Assembly (NCBI GenBank): GCA_017472925.1
Contig: JAFUNS010000038.1
Span: forward strand, 1-64,000
Length of the DNA: 64,000 nucleotides
Reading direction: 5' to 3'
Source: Bacteroides sp.
Lineage (GTDB): Bacteria > Bacteroidota > Bacteroidia > Bacteroidales > Bacteroidaceae
The notes under the pieces: generated by a model
Database searches by the model: none
What the model saw: the letters and a program-made list of their open reading frames with translations, nothing else
What the model was told of the DNA's origin: nothing
In this document: positions 52,915-61,444 of the stretch, one piece after another
Numbering within the stretch: position 1 is the first letter of the stretch
How the letters are laid out: each line of letters begins with the position of its first letter
Position numbers and translations under genes: made by a program

Positions 52915-54599
52915 AATCCTAAATATTGGGCTACGGCATCCGCACATCGCTCTCCATCTATACCGGCCGATACAATTCCCCCGGCATATCCGGCCCCTTC
53001 ACCGCATGGAAAGAGTCCGTTGATGGTGACATGTTGGAGTGTATCGTTATCTCTCAGGATACGAACCGGTGCTGATGTACGTGTTTCCATGCCTATCATT
53101 ACCGCTTCGTTGGTCAGGAATCCGTGCGAACTACGACCAAATTGTTGGAATCCTTTGCTCAAACGTTCGCTGATAAACTTGGGCATCCAAAAATGAAGAG
53201 GCGAGGAGATAAGCCCCGGACTATAGGAAGAAGCGGGTAAATCATAACTCAATTTCTTTCGGGTAAAGTCCACCATTCGTTGGGCTGGTGCCGTTTGGCG
53301 CATATTACCTTGTTGCCAACACGTGGCTTCCAGAGCTTCTTGAAGGTGCATCATGCTTAATGGGTGGAGATTACCTTCTTTATTATTGTCATTCATTCCC
53401 CTTCTTATGTCATTCTGAGCGGAGCGAAGAATCTGATTGCACTCACTCTTTATGTGTTCAGATCCTTCACTACGTTCAGGATGACAAATGAGATTGCTCA
53501 ATTCCTCATTCAACAAGTCCTCTGGCCTTAATTCTACTACCATCCCCGAATTACTCCATTTGCCCCCTCGATTGCTTGGGCTCATGCCATTCACTACAAT
53601 CTGATGAGGTCCGCTTGCGGCCGGTACTACAAAACCGCCAGGGCACATACAGAAACTATAAACGCCTCGGCCATCCACTTGAGTAACAAAACTATACTCA
53701 GCGGCAGGTAGATACTTGCCTCGACCATTACGGTTGTGATATTGGATTTGGTCGATTAAATGGGACGGATGTTCCAAACGGACACCCACGGCAATCCCCT
53801 TTGCCTCCAACTGAACTCCATTGCTATACAACCATCGATAAACATCGCGGGCCGAGTGACCTGTAGCCAGAATGACCGGTCCACGGAAGGTCTTACCCGT
53901 GTTGGTCTCTATGCCTACCACTTTCTCCTTTTCGATGATGAGGGCATCCATGCGAGTTTCAAAGTGTACTTCGCCACCACATTCAAGAATGGTGTTGCGC
54001 ATGTTCTCGATAACCCGAGGTAACTTGTCGGTACCGATGTGCGGATGGGCATCCACCAAAATGGATGTGCTGGCCCCATGTTGGCAAAATACATTCAGAA
54101 TCTTGTCAACATTGCCGCGTTTCTTGCTTCGGGTGTAAAGTTTTCCGTCCGAATAGGCGCCTGCTCCTCCTTCTCCGAAACTATAATTGCTTTCAGAATC
54201 TACCTTATGTTCTCTGCTGATGCGAGCTATGTCTACCTTTCTGTCGCGTACATTCTTTCCGCGTTCTACTACAATAGGGCGTAGCCCTTGCTCTATCAAA
54301 CGTAGGGCTGCAAACAATCCACCAGGACCGGCACCCACTACAATAACTTGTGGCTTTCCTTCTACATTATTATATATAGTGCGCACGAAGTCCTCATCTT
54401 GAGGAAGCTCATTGATGTACAGACGTACTTTCAGATTCACGTAGATAGTACGTTGACGGGCGTCAATGCTCCGTTTTAAAACACGAATTGCTTTGATGGT
54501 TCGTGCATCAATTCCTTTATCCTTACTGATGAACAATTTGATATTCTGTTCATTGGCTGCCTGCTCGGGCAGAACTCTTATTTGGTATTCTTGTATCAT
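52911..54599 (-). CDS. FAD/NAD(P)-dependent oxidoreductase with in-frame repeat insertion
   Basis: A 562-residue flavoprotein of the family annotated as NAD(FAD)-utilizing dehydrogenases. The dinucleotide-binding motif GAGPGG is at 89-94, followed by VVERGKNVRDRK. A second conserved segment, ILATGHSARDVYRWL, lies further on. The C-terminus, PCGEGAGYAGGIVSAGIDGERCADA, is the usual FAD-binding end. Residues about 370-401 (CHPERSEGSEH...ILRSAQND) are a translated copy of a dispersed palindromic repeat and interrupt the normal family sequence without breaking the frame. It starts 5 bp after radA and is followed by an overlapping LuxR gene. Its reaction is unknown. Confidence 0.85.
   Translation of the reverse strand: MIQEYQIRVLPEQAANEQNIKLFISKDKGIDARTIKAIRVLKRSIDARQRTIYVNLKVRLYINELPQDEDFVRTIYNNVEGKPQVIVVGAGPGGLFAALRLIEQGLRPIVVERGKNVRDRKVDIARISREHKVDSESNYSFGEGGAGAYSDGKLYTRSKKRGNVDKILNVFCQHGASTSILVDAHPHIGTDKLPRVIENMRNTILECGGEVHFETRMDALIIEKEKVVGIETNTGKTFRGPVILATGHSARDVYRWLYSNGVQLEAKGIAVGVRLEHPSHLIDQIQYHNRNGRGKYLPAAEYSFVTQVDGRGVYSFCMCPGGFVVPAASGPHQIVVNGMSPSNRGGKWSNSGMVVELRPEDLLNEELSNLICHPERSEGSEHIKSECNQILRSAQNDIRRGMNDNNKEGNLHPLSMMHLQEALEATCWQQGNMRQTAPAQRMVDFTRKKLSYDLPASSYSPGLISSPLHFWMPKFISERLSKGFQQFGRSSHGFLTNEAVMIGMETRTSAPVRILRDNDTLQHVTINGLFPCGEGAGYAGGIVSAGIDGERCADAVAQYLGL
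53408..53486. repeat. Dispersed palindromic repeat inserted in a coding sequence
   Basis: Left arm 53408-53434 (TGTCATTCTGAGCGGAGCGA then AGAATCTG) and right arm 53459-53486 (CAGATCCTTCACTACGTTCA then GGATGACA) are imperfect inverted copies. The right arm matches the intergenic copy at 35623-35650 in 27 of 28 bases. The element is read in frame within the FAD oxidoreductase. Confidence 0.85.
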
Positions 54600-54604
54600 A
54601 TATA

Positions 54605-55975
54605 TTACCCGAATAAAGCACGGAAGGCTTCTTCTACTTTCCGTACGGGGATGATTTCTATTTTCATTTTTTTTGTATCTAGTCCTTGCAGATTATGCTT
54701 GGGAATTAGAATGCGTTTGAATCCTAATTTCTCAGCTTCACTGATACGTTGTTCAATGCGGTTTACAGGACGGATTTCACCGCTAAGGCCCACTTCACCT
54801 GCCATGCAGATATCACGGTCGATGGCTACATCCATGTTGCTTGATAAAATGGCACTGATGATGGACAAGTCGATGGCTGGATCGTTAACCTTCAACCCAC
54901 CGGCGATATTCAGGTATACGTCTTTTTGTGCCAACTTAAACCCAACGCGCTTTTCAAGTACTGCTAATAGCATATTCATGCGTCGGAGGTCGAATCCGGT
55001 GGATGAGCGTTGTGGATTACCATATACAGCCGAGCTGACTAAAGCTTGTGTCTCAATCAAGAACGGTCGAGCACCTTCTATGGCCGAGGCGATGGCTACA
55101 CCACTCATGCCTTCGTGTTCGTCGGTAAGGAGCAGCTCGGATGGGTTGTTCACTTGTCTTAAACCATTTTGTCGCATTTCGTAGATGCCCAGTTCGGCCG
55201 TACTTCCAAAACGATTTTTGATACTTCTAAGAATACGATACATGTAGTGTTGGTCGCCTTCGAATTGAAGTACGGTATCTACGATGTGTTCCAATACTTT
55301 CGGACCAGCAATGCTTCCTTCTTTATTGATATGACCAATCAAAATAACGGGTGTATTGCTTTCCTTGGCAAACTTCAGAATGGAAGCCGAACACTCGCGC
55401 ACTTGTACCAAACTTCCTGGTGAAGAGTCTATGTTTTCCATGAAGATGGTTTGGATAGAGTCGATTATAATCAAGTCCGGACGTGTGTTCTTGATGTGTA
55501 CATAGATTTGTTCCAATGATGTTTCGCATACTATGAGGCAATCGGATGTCTGTTTCGTAATGCGGTCGGCACGTAGTTTCAGTTGGCGTGCGCTCTCTTC
55601 TCCCGATACGTAAAGAACTTTTTTATCGTTCAACTTCAAGACCGTCTGAAGTATGAGCGTAGATTTCCCGATACCCGGTTCGCCTCCTAAAAGTACCAAT
55701 GATCCGGGTACTAAACCACCACCAAGTACACGGTTTAATTCCTCATCATGCATATCTATGCGCGGTTCTTCACCACCATGAATGTCATTTAATGTAAGAG
55801 GCTGGCTTTTTGTGGGCTCTAATATAGCTACGCCATGTCGGGCGGCAGACGATTCTTTTCGAACCACTTGTTCTACGTATGTGTTCCATTGTCCGCACGA
55901 AGGGCATTTCCCTACCCATTTGGGTGAATCCTGTCCACAATTGGTGCAAACAAATACGGTCTTTTCCTTTGCCAT
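54605..55975 (-). CDS. radA: DNA repair protein RadA
   Basis: A 456-residue protein with the full RadA/Sms layout. An N-terminal C4 zinc finger (CTNCGQDSPKW, then CPSCGQW) precedes a RecA-like ATPase with Walker A GEPGIGKST. The RadA-specific KNRFG motif lies at about 245, and a Lon-protease-like C-terminal domain follows (GVAIASAIEGARPFL to the end). RadA promotes branch migration of recombination intermediates. The ATG at 55975 directly precedes the zinc finger and follows a -7 box; the longer frame to 56053 adds unrelated residues. It leads a leftward operon with the FAD oxidoreductase and LuxR genes. Confidence 0.95.
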   Translation of the reverse strand: MAKEKTVFVCTNCGQDSPKWVGKCPSCGQWNTYVEQVVRKESSAARHGVAILEPTKSQPLTLNDIHGGEEPRIDMHDEELNRVLGGGLVPGSLVLLGGEPGIGKSTLILQTVLKLNDKKVLYVSGEESARQLKLRADRITKQTSDCLIVCETSLEQIYVHIKNTRPDLIIIDSIQTIFMENIDSSPGSLVQVRECSASILKFAKESNTPVILIGHINKEGSIAGPKVLEHIVDTVLQFEGDQHYMYRILRSIKNRFGSTAELGIYEMRQNGLRQVNNPSELLLTDEHEGMSGVAIASAIEGARPFLIETQALVSSAVYGNPQRSSTGFDLRRMNMLLAVLEKRVGFKLAQKDVYLNIAGGLKVNDPAIDLSIISAILSSNMDVAIDRDICMAGEVGLSGEIRPVNRIEQRISEAEKLGFKRILIPKHNLQGLDTKKMKIEIIPVRKVEEAFRALFG

Positions 55976-55996
55976 TTTCTTTCGTTTTATGATTTG

Positions 55997-56004
55997 CAAA
56001 GTTA
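55997..56004 (-). promoter_or_regulatory. -7 box of the radA operon
   Basis: On the minus strand the sequence is TAACTTTG, 21 bp before the radA ATG. This supports the shorter start. Confidence 0.7.
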
Positions 56005-56195
56005 TAAAAAAGGTACGATATATGAAAGATTTACTTGTTGATGTAACGAACACGATGTTTTACAAGTTGTAACTCGATGTTTTATGAAGCGGAAAACGAT
56101 GTTTTGTAGATGGTTGTTTTTCAAGGATATTTTATTAAAATGGATTATTTGACAAAAAAAAGCAGTAAAACCAATGATTTGTGAAAAATTGTTTT

Positions 56196-56203
56196 TATAT
56201 TTG
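56196..56203 (+). promoter_or_regulatory. -7 box of the thr operon
   Basis: TATATTTG lies 39 bp before the leader-peptide ATG and about 245 bp before thrA. The long leader region that results is occupied by the leader peptide and hairpins. Confidence 0.6.
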
Positions 56204-56242
56204 CAACGTTCAAATAAAAAATTAAACAAAAGAACATCAAAA

Positions 56243-56323
56243 ATGACAATGTGCTATCTACATATGACCGCTACCATGCGAATGTGGACGATGACTACCA
56301 CGATGATGACCCCTCGGGGTTAG
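56243..56323 (+). CDS. thrL: Thr/Met-rich leader peptide (thr attenuator)
   Basis: This open frame of 26 codons, between the thr promoter and thrA, has 8 Thr and 8 Met codons. It includes a TMTTTMMT run at residues 16-23 next to the stop codon. No other reading explains such a composition. It has the position and bias of E. coli thrL, which controls the thr operon by ribosome stalling at Thr codons. The extra Met bias is notable, because homoserine also feeds methionine synthesis. It was found by reading the leader by eye. The gene symbol is by analogy only. Confidence 0.72.
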   Translation: MTMCYLHMTATMRMWTMTTTMMTPRG

Positions 56324-56391
56324 GGATAGTATATGTGTTTCTACGTGATACACGCTTACGGATGTAAGCAAAACAATCAATCATTTTTTTT
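56309..56391 (+). promoter_or_regulatory. Attenuator-like hairpins before thrA
   Basis: ACCCC/GGGGT (56309-56320) overlaps the end of the leader peptide. GCTTAC-GGAT-GTAAGC (56354-56369) is a perfect 6-bp stem, followed 14 bases later by a T8 run (56384-56391). Stalling of a ribosome on the Thr/Met codons could change pairing in this region. The stem-to-T distance is longer than in a standard terminator, so the exact mechanism is open. Confidence 0.5.
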
Positions 56392-56447
56392 ATTTTGTTA
56401 ATCGGACAGCAAACCATTGTAAGGTGTTGCTGAAAAATATCAATAGC

Positions 56448-58877
56448 ATGAAAGTAATGAAATTCGGCGGATCATCCGTAGGATCCGTGAACAGCATTTT
56501 AAGTGTAAAGAAAATAGTAGAAGCGGTAAAAGAACCTGTTATCGTGGTTGTTTCAGCCTTAGGTGGCATAACCGATAAGCTGATTGCTACTTCGAAAATG
56601 GCCGCTGATGGAAATGCGGCTTACGAAAAGGAGTATCGTGATATTGTGAACCGCCATATTGAAATGGTGTATACTGTGATTCCTGCCAGTGAAAAGCGTA
56701 GTGAACTGCTTGACAAAGTAAATGAATTGTTGAGCGAACTGAAAGATATTTTCCAGGGTATTTACTTGATACGTGACTTATCGCCCAAGACTTCGGCTAC
56801 TATCTTGAGTTATGGTGAACGATTGTCGTCTATTATTGTTGCTACATTGATACAAGATGCAGTATGGTATGACTCGCGTACGTTCATCAAGACCGAGAAG
56901 AAACATGCCAAGCATATTTTGGATTCGGAACTGACTGCTGAACTGGTGAAAGATACTTTCAAAATTTTGCCGAAAGTGGCTTTGGTACCAGGATTTATCT
57001 CGACCGACAAGAATACCGGAGAAATTACCAATTTAGGACGCGGTGGTTCAGACTATACAGCATCCATTGTTGCTGCGGCACTGGATGCGGACATTCTGGA
57101 AATTTGGACCGATGTGGATGGCTTTATGACTGCCGACCCACGGGTAATCAGCAATGCTTATGTGATTAACGAATTGAGTTATGTGGAAGCCATGGAACTT
57201 TGCAACTTCGGTGCCAAAGTGGTTTATCCACCTACCATCTATCCAGTATGTCACAAGAATATTCCTATCTTAATTAAAAATACTTTTAATCCGGATGCAC
57301 CGGGTACCATCATCAAACAACAGGTGAGCGATATGAAAGCCATCAAGGGTATCTCTTCTATCAATGATACCAGCTTGATTACCGTAACCGGTCTTGGTAT
57401 GGTGGGTGTAATTGGGGTGAATTACCGTATTTTCAAAACTTTGGCACAAAATGGTATTAGTGTGTTCCTGGTATCGCAGGCATCGTCAGAAAACAGTACT
57501 TCTATTGGTGTGCGTAATGAAGATGCACCTTTGGCATGCGAAGTACTGAATGCAGAGTTTGCCAAAGAAATAGAAATGGGTGAGATAAGTCCTGTCTCCG
57601 CAGAAAAGGATTTGGCTACCATCGCTATCGTGGGTGAAAATATGAAACATACACCCGGTATTGCCGGTAAATTGTTCGGTACATTAGGGCGTAATGGTAT
57701 CAGTGTCATAGCTTGTGCACAAGGCGCTTCAGAAACCAACATCTCGTTTGTCGTTGAGGCTAAATCGCTCCGTAAATCATTGAATGTGATTCATGATTCC
57801 TTCTTCTTGTCGGAATATCAAGTGCTTAATCTGTTTATTTGTGGAACAGGTACAGTGGGTGATAGTTTGATTAAACAAATTTGTGGACAGCAACAGAAAC
57901 TGATGCAGGAACGAGGATTGAAACTGAATGTGGTAAGTATAACCAACGGACATCAAGTGTTGTTTGATAGAGAAGGTATTGAACTGACCAACTACCGTGC
58001 ATTGCTTGATGAAAAGGGAGGCCCTTCCAGTCCGCAAATAATCCGTGATGAAGTGATTGGTATGAACATCTTCAACTCTGTATTTGTGGATTGTACTGCC
58101 AATGCTGCTGTTGCTGATCTCTATAAAGAGTTCCTTACTCATAACATATCCGTAGTGGCAGCCAATAAGATTGCCGCTTCTTCACCCTATGCTAATTATA
58201 GTGAGCTGAAGCATATTGCCCGTAAACGTGGTGTAAAATTCTTGTTTGAAACCAATGTGGGTGCGGGTTTACCTATTATCAAAACCATGAATGATTTGAT
58301 AAATAGCGGTGATAAGATTTTGAAGATAGAAGCTGTGCTGAGTGGTACGCTGAACTATATATTCAATACCATTTGTGCTGATGTTCCTTTTAGTCAGACT
58401 ATCCATATGGCCAAGGAAGAAGGTTATTCCGAACCCGATCCACGTATAGACCTCAGTGGTAAGGACGTAATCCGTAAGTTGGTGATTCTGGCACGCGAGG
58501 CCGGTTATCCGTTGGAACAGGAAGATGTAGAAAAACATCTGTTTGTGCCTAATGAATTCTTTGACGGTTCGTTGGATGATTTCTGGAAGAATGTACCTTC
58601 ATTGGATGCTGATTTCGAAGCACGTCGTAAACAATTGGAAGAACAAGGCAAGCGTTGGCGCTTTGTGGCTAAGCTTGAAAACGGGAAAGGAAGTGTTTCA
58701 CTCCAAGAAGTCGACAAGAGTCATCCGTTCTATAACTTGGAAGGCAGCAACAACATTATTTTGTTGACAACCGAACGCTACAATGAATATCCGATGATGA
58801 TTCAAGGTTATGGGGCCGGTGCCAGCGTAACTGCAGCCGGTGTATTTGCAGATATTATTGGTATAGCGAATATTTAA
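56448..58877 (+). CDS. thrA: Bifunctional aspartate kinase / homoserine dehydrogenase I
   Basis: An 809-residue fusion enzyme from the chosen ATG. The aspartokinase half begins MKVMKFGGSSVGS and carries the substrate motif LGRGGSDYTASI. Two ACT domains follow (about 310-450; GISSINDTSLITVTG, VGVIGVNYRIF). The homoserine dehydrogenase half has the NAD(P)-binding motif CGTGTVGDS at about 472, and VAANKIAASSPYANY and GTLNYIF in the catalytic part. It catalyses the first and third steps from aspartate to threonine and methionine. The ACT domains allow feedback by threonine. The start at 56448 is preferred over the in-frame ATG at 56424, since the kinase motif starts at once. It heads the thr operon behind the leader. 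Confidence 0.95.
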   Translation: MKVMKFGGSSVGSVNSILSVKKIVEAVKEPVIVVVSALGGITDKLIATSKMAADGNAAYEKEYRDIVNRHIEMVYTVIPASEKRSELLDKVNELLSELKDIFQGIYLIRDLSPKTSATILSYGERLSSIIVATLIQDAVWYDSRTFIKTEKKHAKHILDSELTAELVKDTFKILPKVALVPGFISTDKNTGEITNLGRGGSDYTASIVAAALDADILEIWTDVDGFMTADPRVISNAYVINELSYVEAMELCNFGAKVVYPPTIYPVCHKNIPILIKNTFNPDAPGTIIKQQVSDMKAIKGISSINDTSLITVTGLGMVGVIGVNYRIFKTLAQNGISVFLVSQASSENSTSIGVRNEDAPLACEVLNAEFAKEIEMGEISPVSAEKDLATIAIVGENMKHTPGIAGKLFGTLGRNGISVIACAQGASETNISFVVEAKSLRKSLNVIHDSFFLSEYQVLNLFICGTGTVGDSLIKQICGQQQKLMQERGLKLNVVSITNGHQVLFDREGIELTNYRALLDEKGGPSSPQIIRDEVIGMNIFNSVFVDCTANAAVADLYKEFLTHNISVVAANKIAASSPYANYSELKHIARKRGVKFLFETNVGAGLPIIKTMNDLINSGDKILKIEAVLSGTLNYIFNTICADVPFSQTIHMAKEEGYSEPDPRIDLSGKDVIRKLVILAREAGYPLEQEDVEKHLFVPNEFFDGSLDDFWKNVPSLDADFEARRKQLEEQGKRWRFVAKLENGKGSVSLQEVDKSHPFYNLEGSNNIILLTTERYNEYPMMIQGYGAGASVTAAGVFADIIGIANI

Positions 58878-58886
58878 TACTCTTTT

Positions 58887-60098
58887 ATGAAGCATATTAT
58901 TATATTGGGCGATGGAATGGCCGACTGGACTTCAGAAAGGTATGGCGGAAAAACTTTGCTCCAACATTCGGATACCCCTTACATGGATCAATTGGCATGT
59001 ATGGGTCGTACCGGTAGACTGATTACTGTGGCACCGGGTTTTCATCCGGGAAGCGAAGTGGCCAATATGTCGGTTATGGGGTATGACTTACCGAAGGTAT
59101 ACGAAGGACGTGGACCCTTGGAAGCAGCCAGTATCGGAGTAGATTTGCAACCCGGTGATATGGCGATGCGTTGTAATATCCTTTGTGTGGAAGGAGATAT
59201 TTTAAAGAACCATTCAGCTGGACACATTACTACTGAAGAAGCTGATGTGTTGGTTAAGCATCTGCAAGAACATTTGGGTAATGAACGGATACATTTTTAT
59301 ACTGGTGTACAATACCGTCATCTGCTCGTAATCAAAGGAGGTAATAAGCACATTGACTGTACACCTCCACATGATGTTCCTTTGCAACCGTTCCGACCGT
59401 TGTTGGTAAAAGCAGAGGTTCCCGATGCACAAGAAACTGCCGATTTGATCAATGAATTGATATTCAAGTCGCAAGATTTGTTGGCTAATCATCCGTTAAA
59501 CCTCCAACGTATAGCAGAGGGGAAGGATCCTGCCAATAGTATTTGGCCGTGGAGCCCTGGTTATCGTCCACAGATGGAACCGTTATCGGTGATGTATCCA
59601 AGTATCCAGAAAGGTTCTGTCATCTCGGCTGTGGATTTGATAAACGGTATCGGTGTATATGCCGGTCTTCGTCGTATAGAGGTGGAAGGTGCTACAGGTT
59701 TGTATAATACCAACTATGAAAACAAAGTAGCCGCTGCTCTCGAAGCTTTGAAAACGGACGATTTTGTGTATTTGCATATTGAAGCCAGTGATGAAGCCGG
59801 ACATGAAGGTGACTATGATTTGAAACAGCTTACCATTGAGAATTTGGATAAACGAGTGGTAGGTCCCATATATGAAGCAGTAAAAAATTGGGATGAACCG
59901 GTAGCCATTGCTGTATTGCCCGATCATCCAACCCCGTGTGAACTCCGTACACATACTGCTGAGCCTGTTCCCTTCTTGATATACTATCCTGGCATAGAGC
60001 CTGATAGTGTGCAAACCTTTGACGAGGTGGCCTGTGTAGCAGGTGTTTATGGAGTGATGAAAGAAAATGAGTTTATGAATGAATTTATGAAAATATGA
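58887..60098 (+). CDS. ApgM-type phosphoglycerate mutase-like protein, probable homoserine kinase
   Basis: This 403-residue enzyme of the alkaline-phosphatase superfamily is related to cofactor-independent phosphoglycerate mutases of the archaeal (ApgM) type. Metal-site segments are visible: ILGDGMADW at the N-terminus, EASDEAGHEGD at about 293-303 and LPDHPTPC at about 346-353. It sits exactly between thrA and thrC, where homoserine kinase (thrB) is otherwise missing. Published work on Bacteroides, as I recall it, links such proteins to homoserine phosphorylation. It starts 9 bp after thrA and overlaps thrC by 4 bp. A glycolytic role is much less likely given the context. Confidence 0.82.
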   Translation: MKHIIILGDGMADWTSERYGGKTLLQHSDTPYMDQLACMGRTGRLITVAPGFHPGSEVANMSVMGYDLPKVYEGRGPLEAASIGVDLQPGDMAMRCNILCVEGDILKNHSAGHITTEEADVLVKHLQEHLGNERIHFYTGVQYRHLLVIKGGNKHIDCTPPHDVPLQPFRPLLVKAEVPDAQETADLINELIFKSQDLLANHPLNLQRIAEGKDPANSIWPWSPGYRPQMEPLSVMYPSIQKGSVISAVDLINGIGVYAGLRRIEVEGATGLYNTNYENKVAAALEALKTDDFVYLHIEASDEAGHEGDYDLKQLTIENLDKRVVGPIYEAVKNWDEPVAIAVLPDHPTPCELRTHTAEPVPFLIYYPGIEPDSVQTFDEVACVAGVYGVMKENEFMNEFMKI

Positions 60099-61396
60099 AA
60101 TATTATAGTACCAACCATCAAGCAGCCGATGCTTCTCTGCAAGAAGCTGTAGTAAAAGGACTTGCATCCGATAAGGGCTTGTTTATGCCTTATGTCATCA
60201 AACAGTTGCCTCAATCGTTTTATGACAATATAGAAAATCTGTCTTTTCAGGAGATAGCTTATCAGGTAGCTGATGCCTTCTTTGGTGAAGATGTACCGGC
60301 TGAAACTTTGAAACAGATTGTATACGATACCTTGAGCTTTGATGCTCCGGCTGTAAAGGTGAAGGAAAACATCTATTCTTTGGAATTGTTCCATGGTCCG
60401 ACTTTAGCTTTTAAGGATGTGGGCGGTCGTTTCATGGCCCGTCTGTTGGGTTACTTCATCAAGAAAGAAGGACAGAAGCAGGTGAATGTATTGGTAGCTA
60501 CATCGGGAGATACCGGTAGTGCGGTGGCTAATGGATTCTTAGGGGTAGAAGGTATTCATGTATATGTGCTCTATCCGAAAGGAAAAGTAAGCGAAATTCA
60601 GGAAAAGCAGTTTACTACTTTAGGACAGAATATTACTGCTTTGGAAGTAGATGGAACCTTTGATGATTGTCAGGCTTTGGTGAAGAACGCCTTTATGGAT
60701 GCCGAACTGAATGCACACATGAAGCTGACATCGGCCAATTCCATTAATGTGGCCCGTTTCTTGCCGCAAGCATTCTATTATTTCTATGCGTATGCCCAAT
60801 TGAAGAAAGCTGGCAAGGCTGACAATTTGGTGGTTTGTGTACCTAGTGGGAACTTTGGAAACATAACTGCGGGACTCTTTGGTAAGCACATGGGATTACC
60901 TATCAAGCGTTTTATTGCTGCCAATAACCGAAATGATATCTTCTATCAATATTTGCAGTCGGGTGAGTATAATCCCCGTCCATCAGTTGCTACTATAGCC
61001 AATGCTATGGATGTAGGCGATCCAAGTAACTTCGCTCGTGTATTGGCGCTCTATGAAAACAGCCACGAAGCTATTTGTGCTGAGATATCAGGTGCAACCT
61101 ATACCGATGAGCAAATTCGTGAAACGGTAAAGGCTGCTTATCAGGAAACCGGTTATCTGCTCGATCCACACGGCGCTTGTGGATATCGGGCGTTAGAAGA
61201 AGGTTTGCAAGAAGGAGAAACCGGTGTATTCCTTGAAACGGCACATCCGGCCAAGTTCCTTGAAACCGTGGAAGGCATCATCGGTGATAAGGTAGAAATA
61301 CCTGCTAAATTACAGGCTTTCATGAAGGGAACCAAGCAAAGCATCCCGATGACGAAAGACTTTGAAAGTTTCAAAGCGTATTTATTGAAGGAATAA
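60095..61396 (+). CDS. thrC: Threonine synthase
   Basis: A 433-residue PLP enzyme of the long ThrC type (N-terminal YYSTNHQAADASLQEAVVKGL segment). The PLP lysine lies in LAFKDVGGRF, and the phosphate-binding loop in SGDTGSAVANGF and SGNFGNITAGL. It converts O-phosphohomoserine to threonine, the last step of the pathway encoded here. Its start codon overlaps the stop of the upstream gene (ATGA). The 48 bp after its stop contain a GTGACTCTGTGTACTCTGTG string that looks like a dispersed intergenic phrase. The next gene, metF, is on the same strand. Confidence 0.95.
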   Translation: MKYYSTNHQAADASLQEAVVKGLASDKGLFMPYVIKQLPQSFYDNIENLSFQEIAYQVADAFFGEDVPAETLKQIVYDTLSFDAPAVKVKENIYSLELFHGPTLAFKDVGGRFMARLLGYFIKKEGQKQVNVLVATSGDTGSAVANGFLGVEGIHVYVLYPKGKVSEIQEKQFTTLGQNITALEVDGTFDDCQALVKNAFMDAELNAHMKLTSANSINVARFLPQAFYYFYAYAQLKKAGKADNLVVCVPSGNFGNITAGLFGKHMGLPIKRFIAANNRNDIFYQYLQSGEYNPRPSVATIANAMDVGDPSNFARVLALYENSHEAICAEISGATYTDEQIRETVKAAYQETGYLLDPHGACGYRALEEGLQEGETGVFLETAHPAKFLETVEGIIGDKVEIPAKLQAFMKGTKQSIPMTKDFESFKAYLLKE

Positions 61397-61444
61397 TTCA
61401 TACTCAGGGTGACTCTGTGTACTCTGTGGTAAACTATAAGGAAT

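Noticed and set aside
61397..61444. CTCTGTG double repeat between thrC and metF
   Set aside because: Too short to call a feature; it looks like a common intergenic phrase and no function can be supported.
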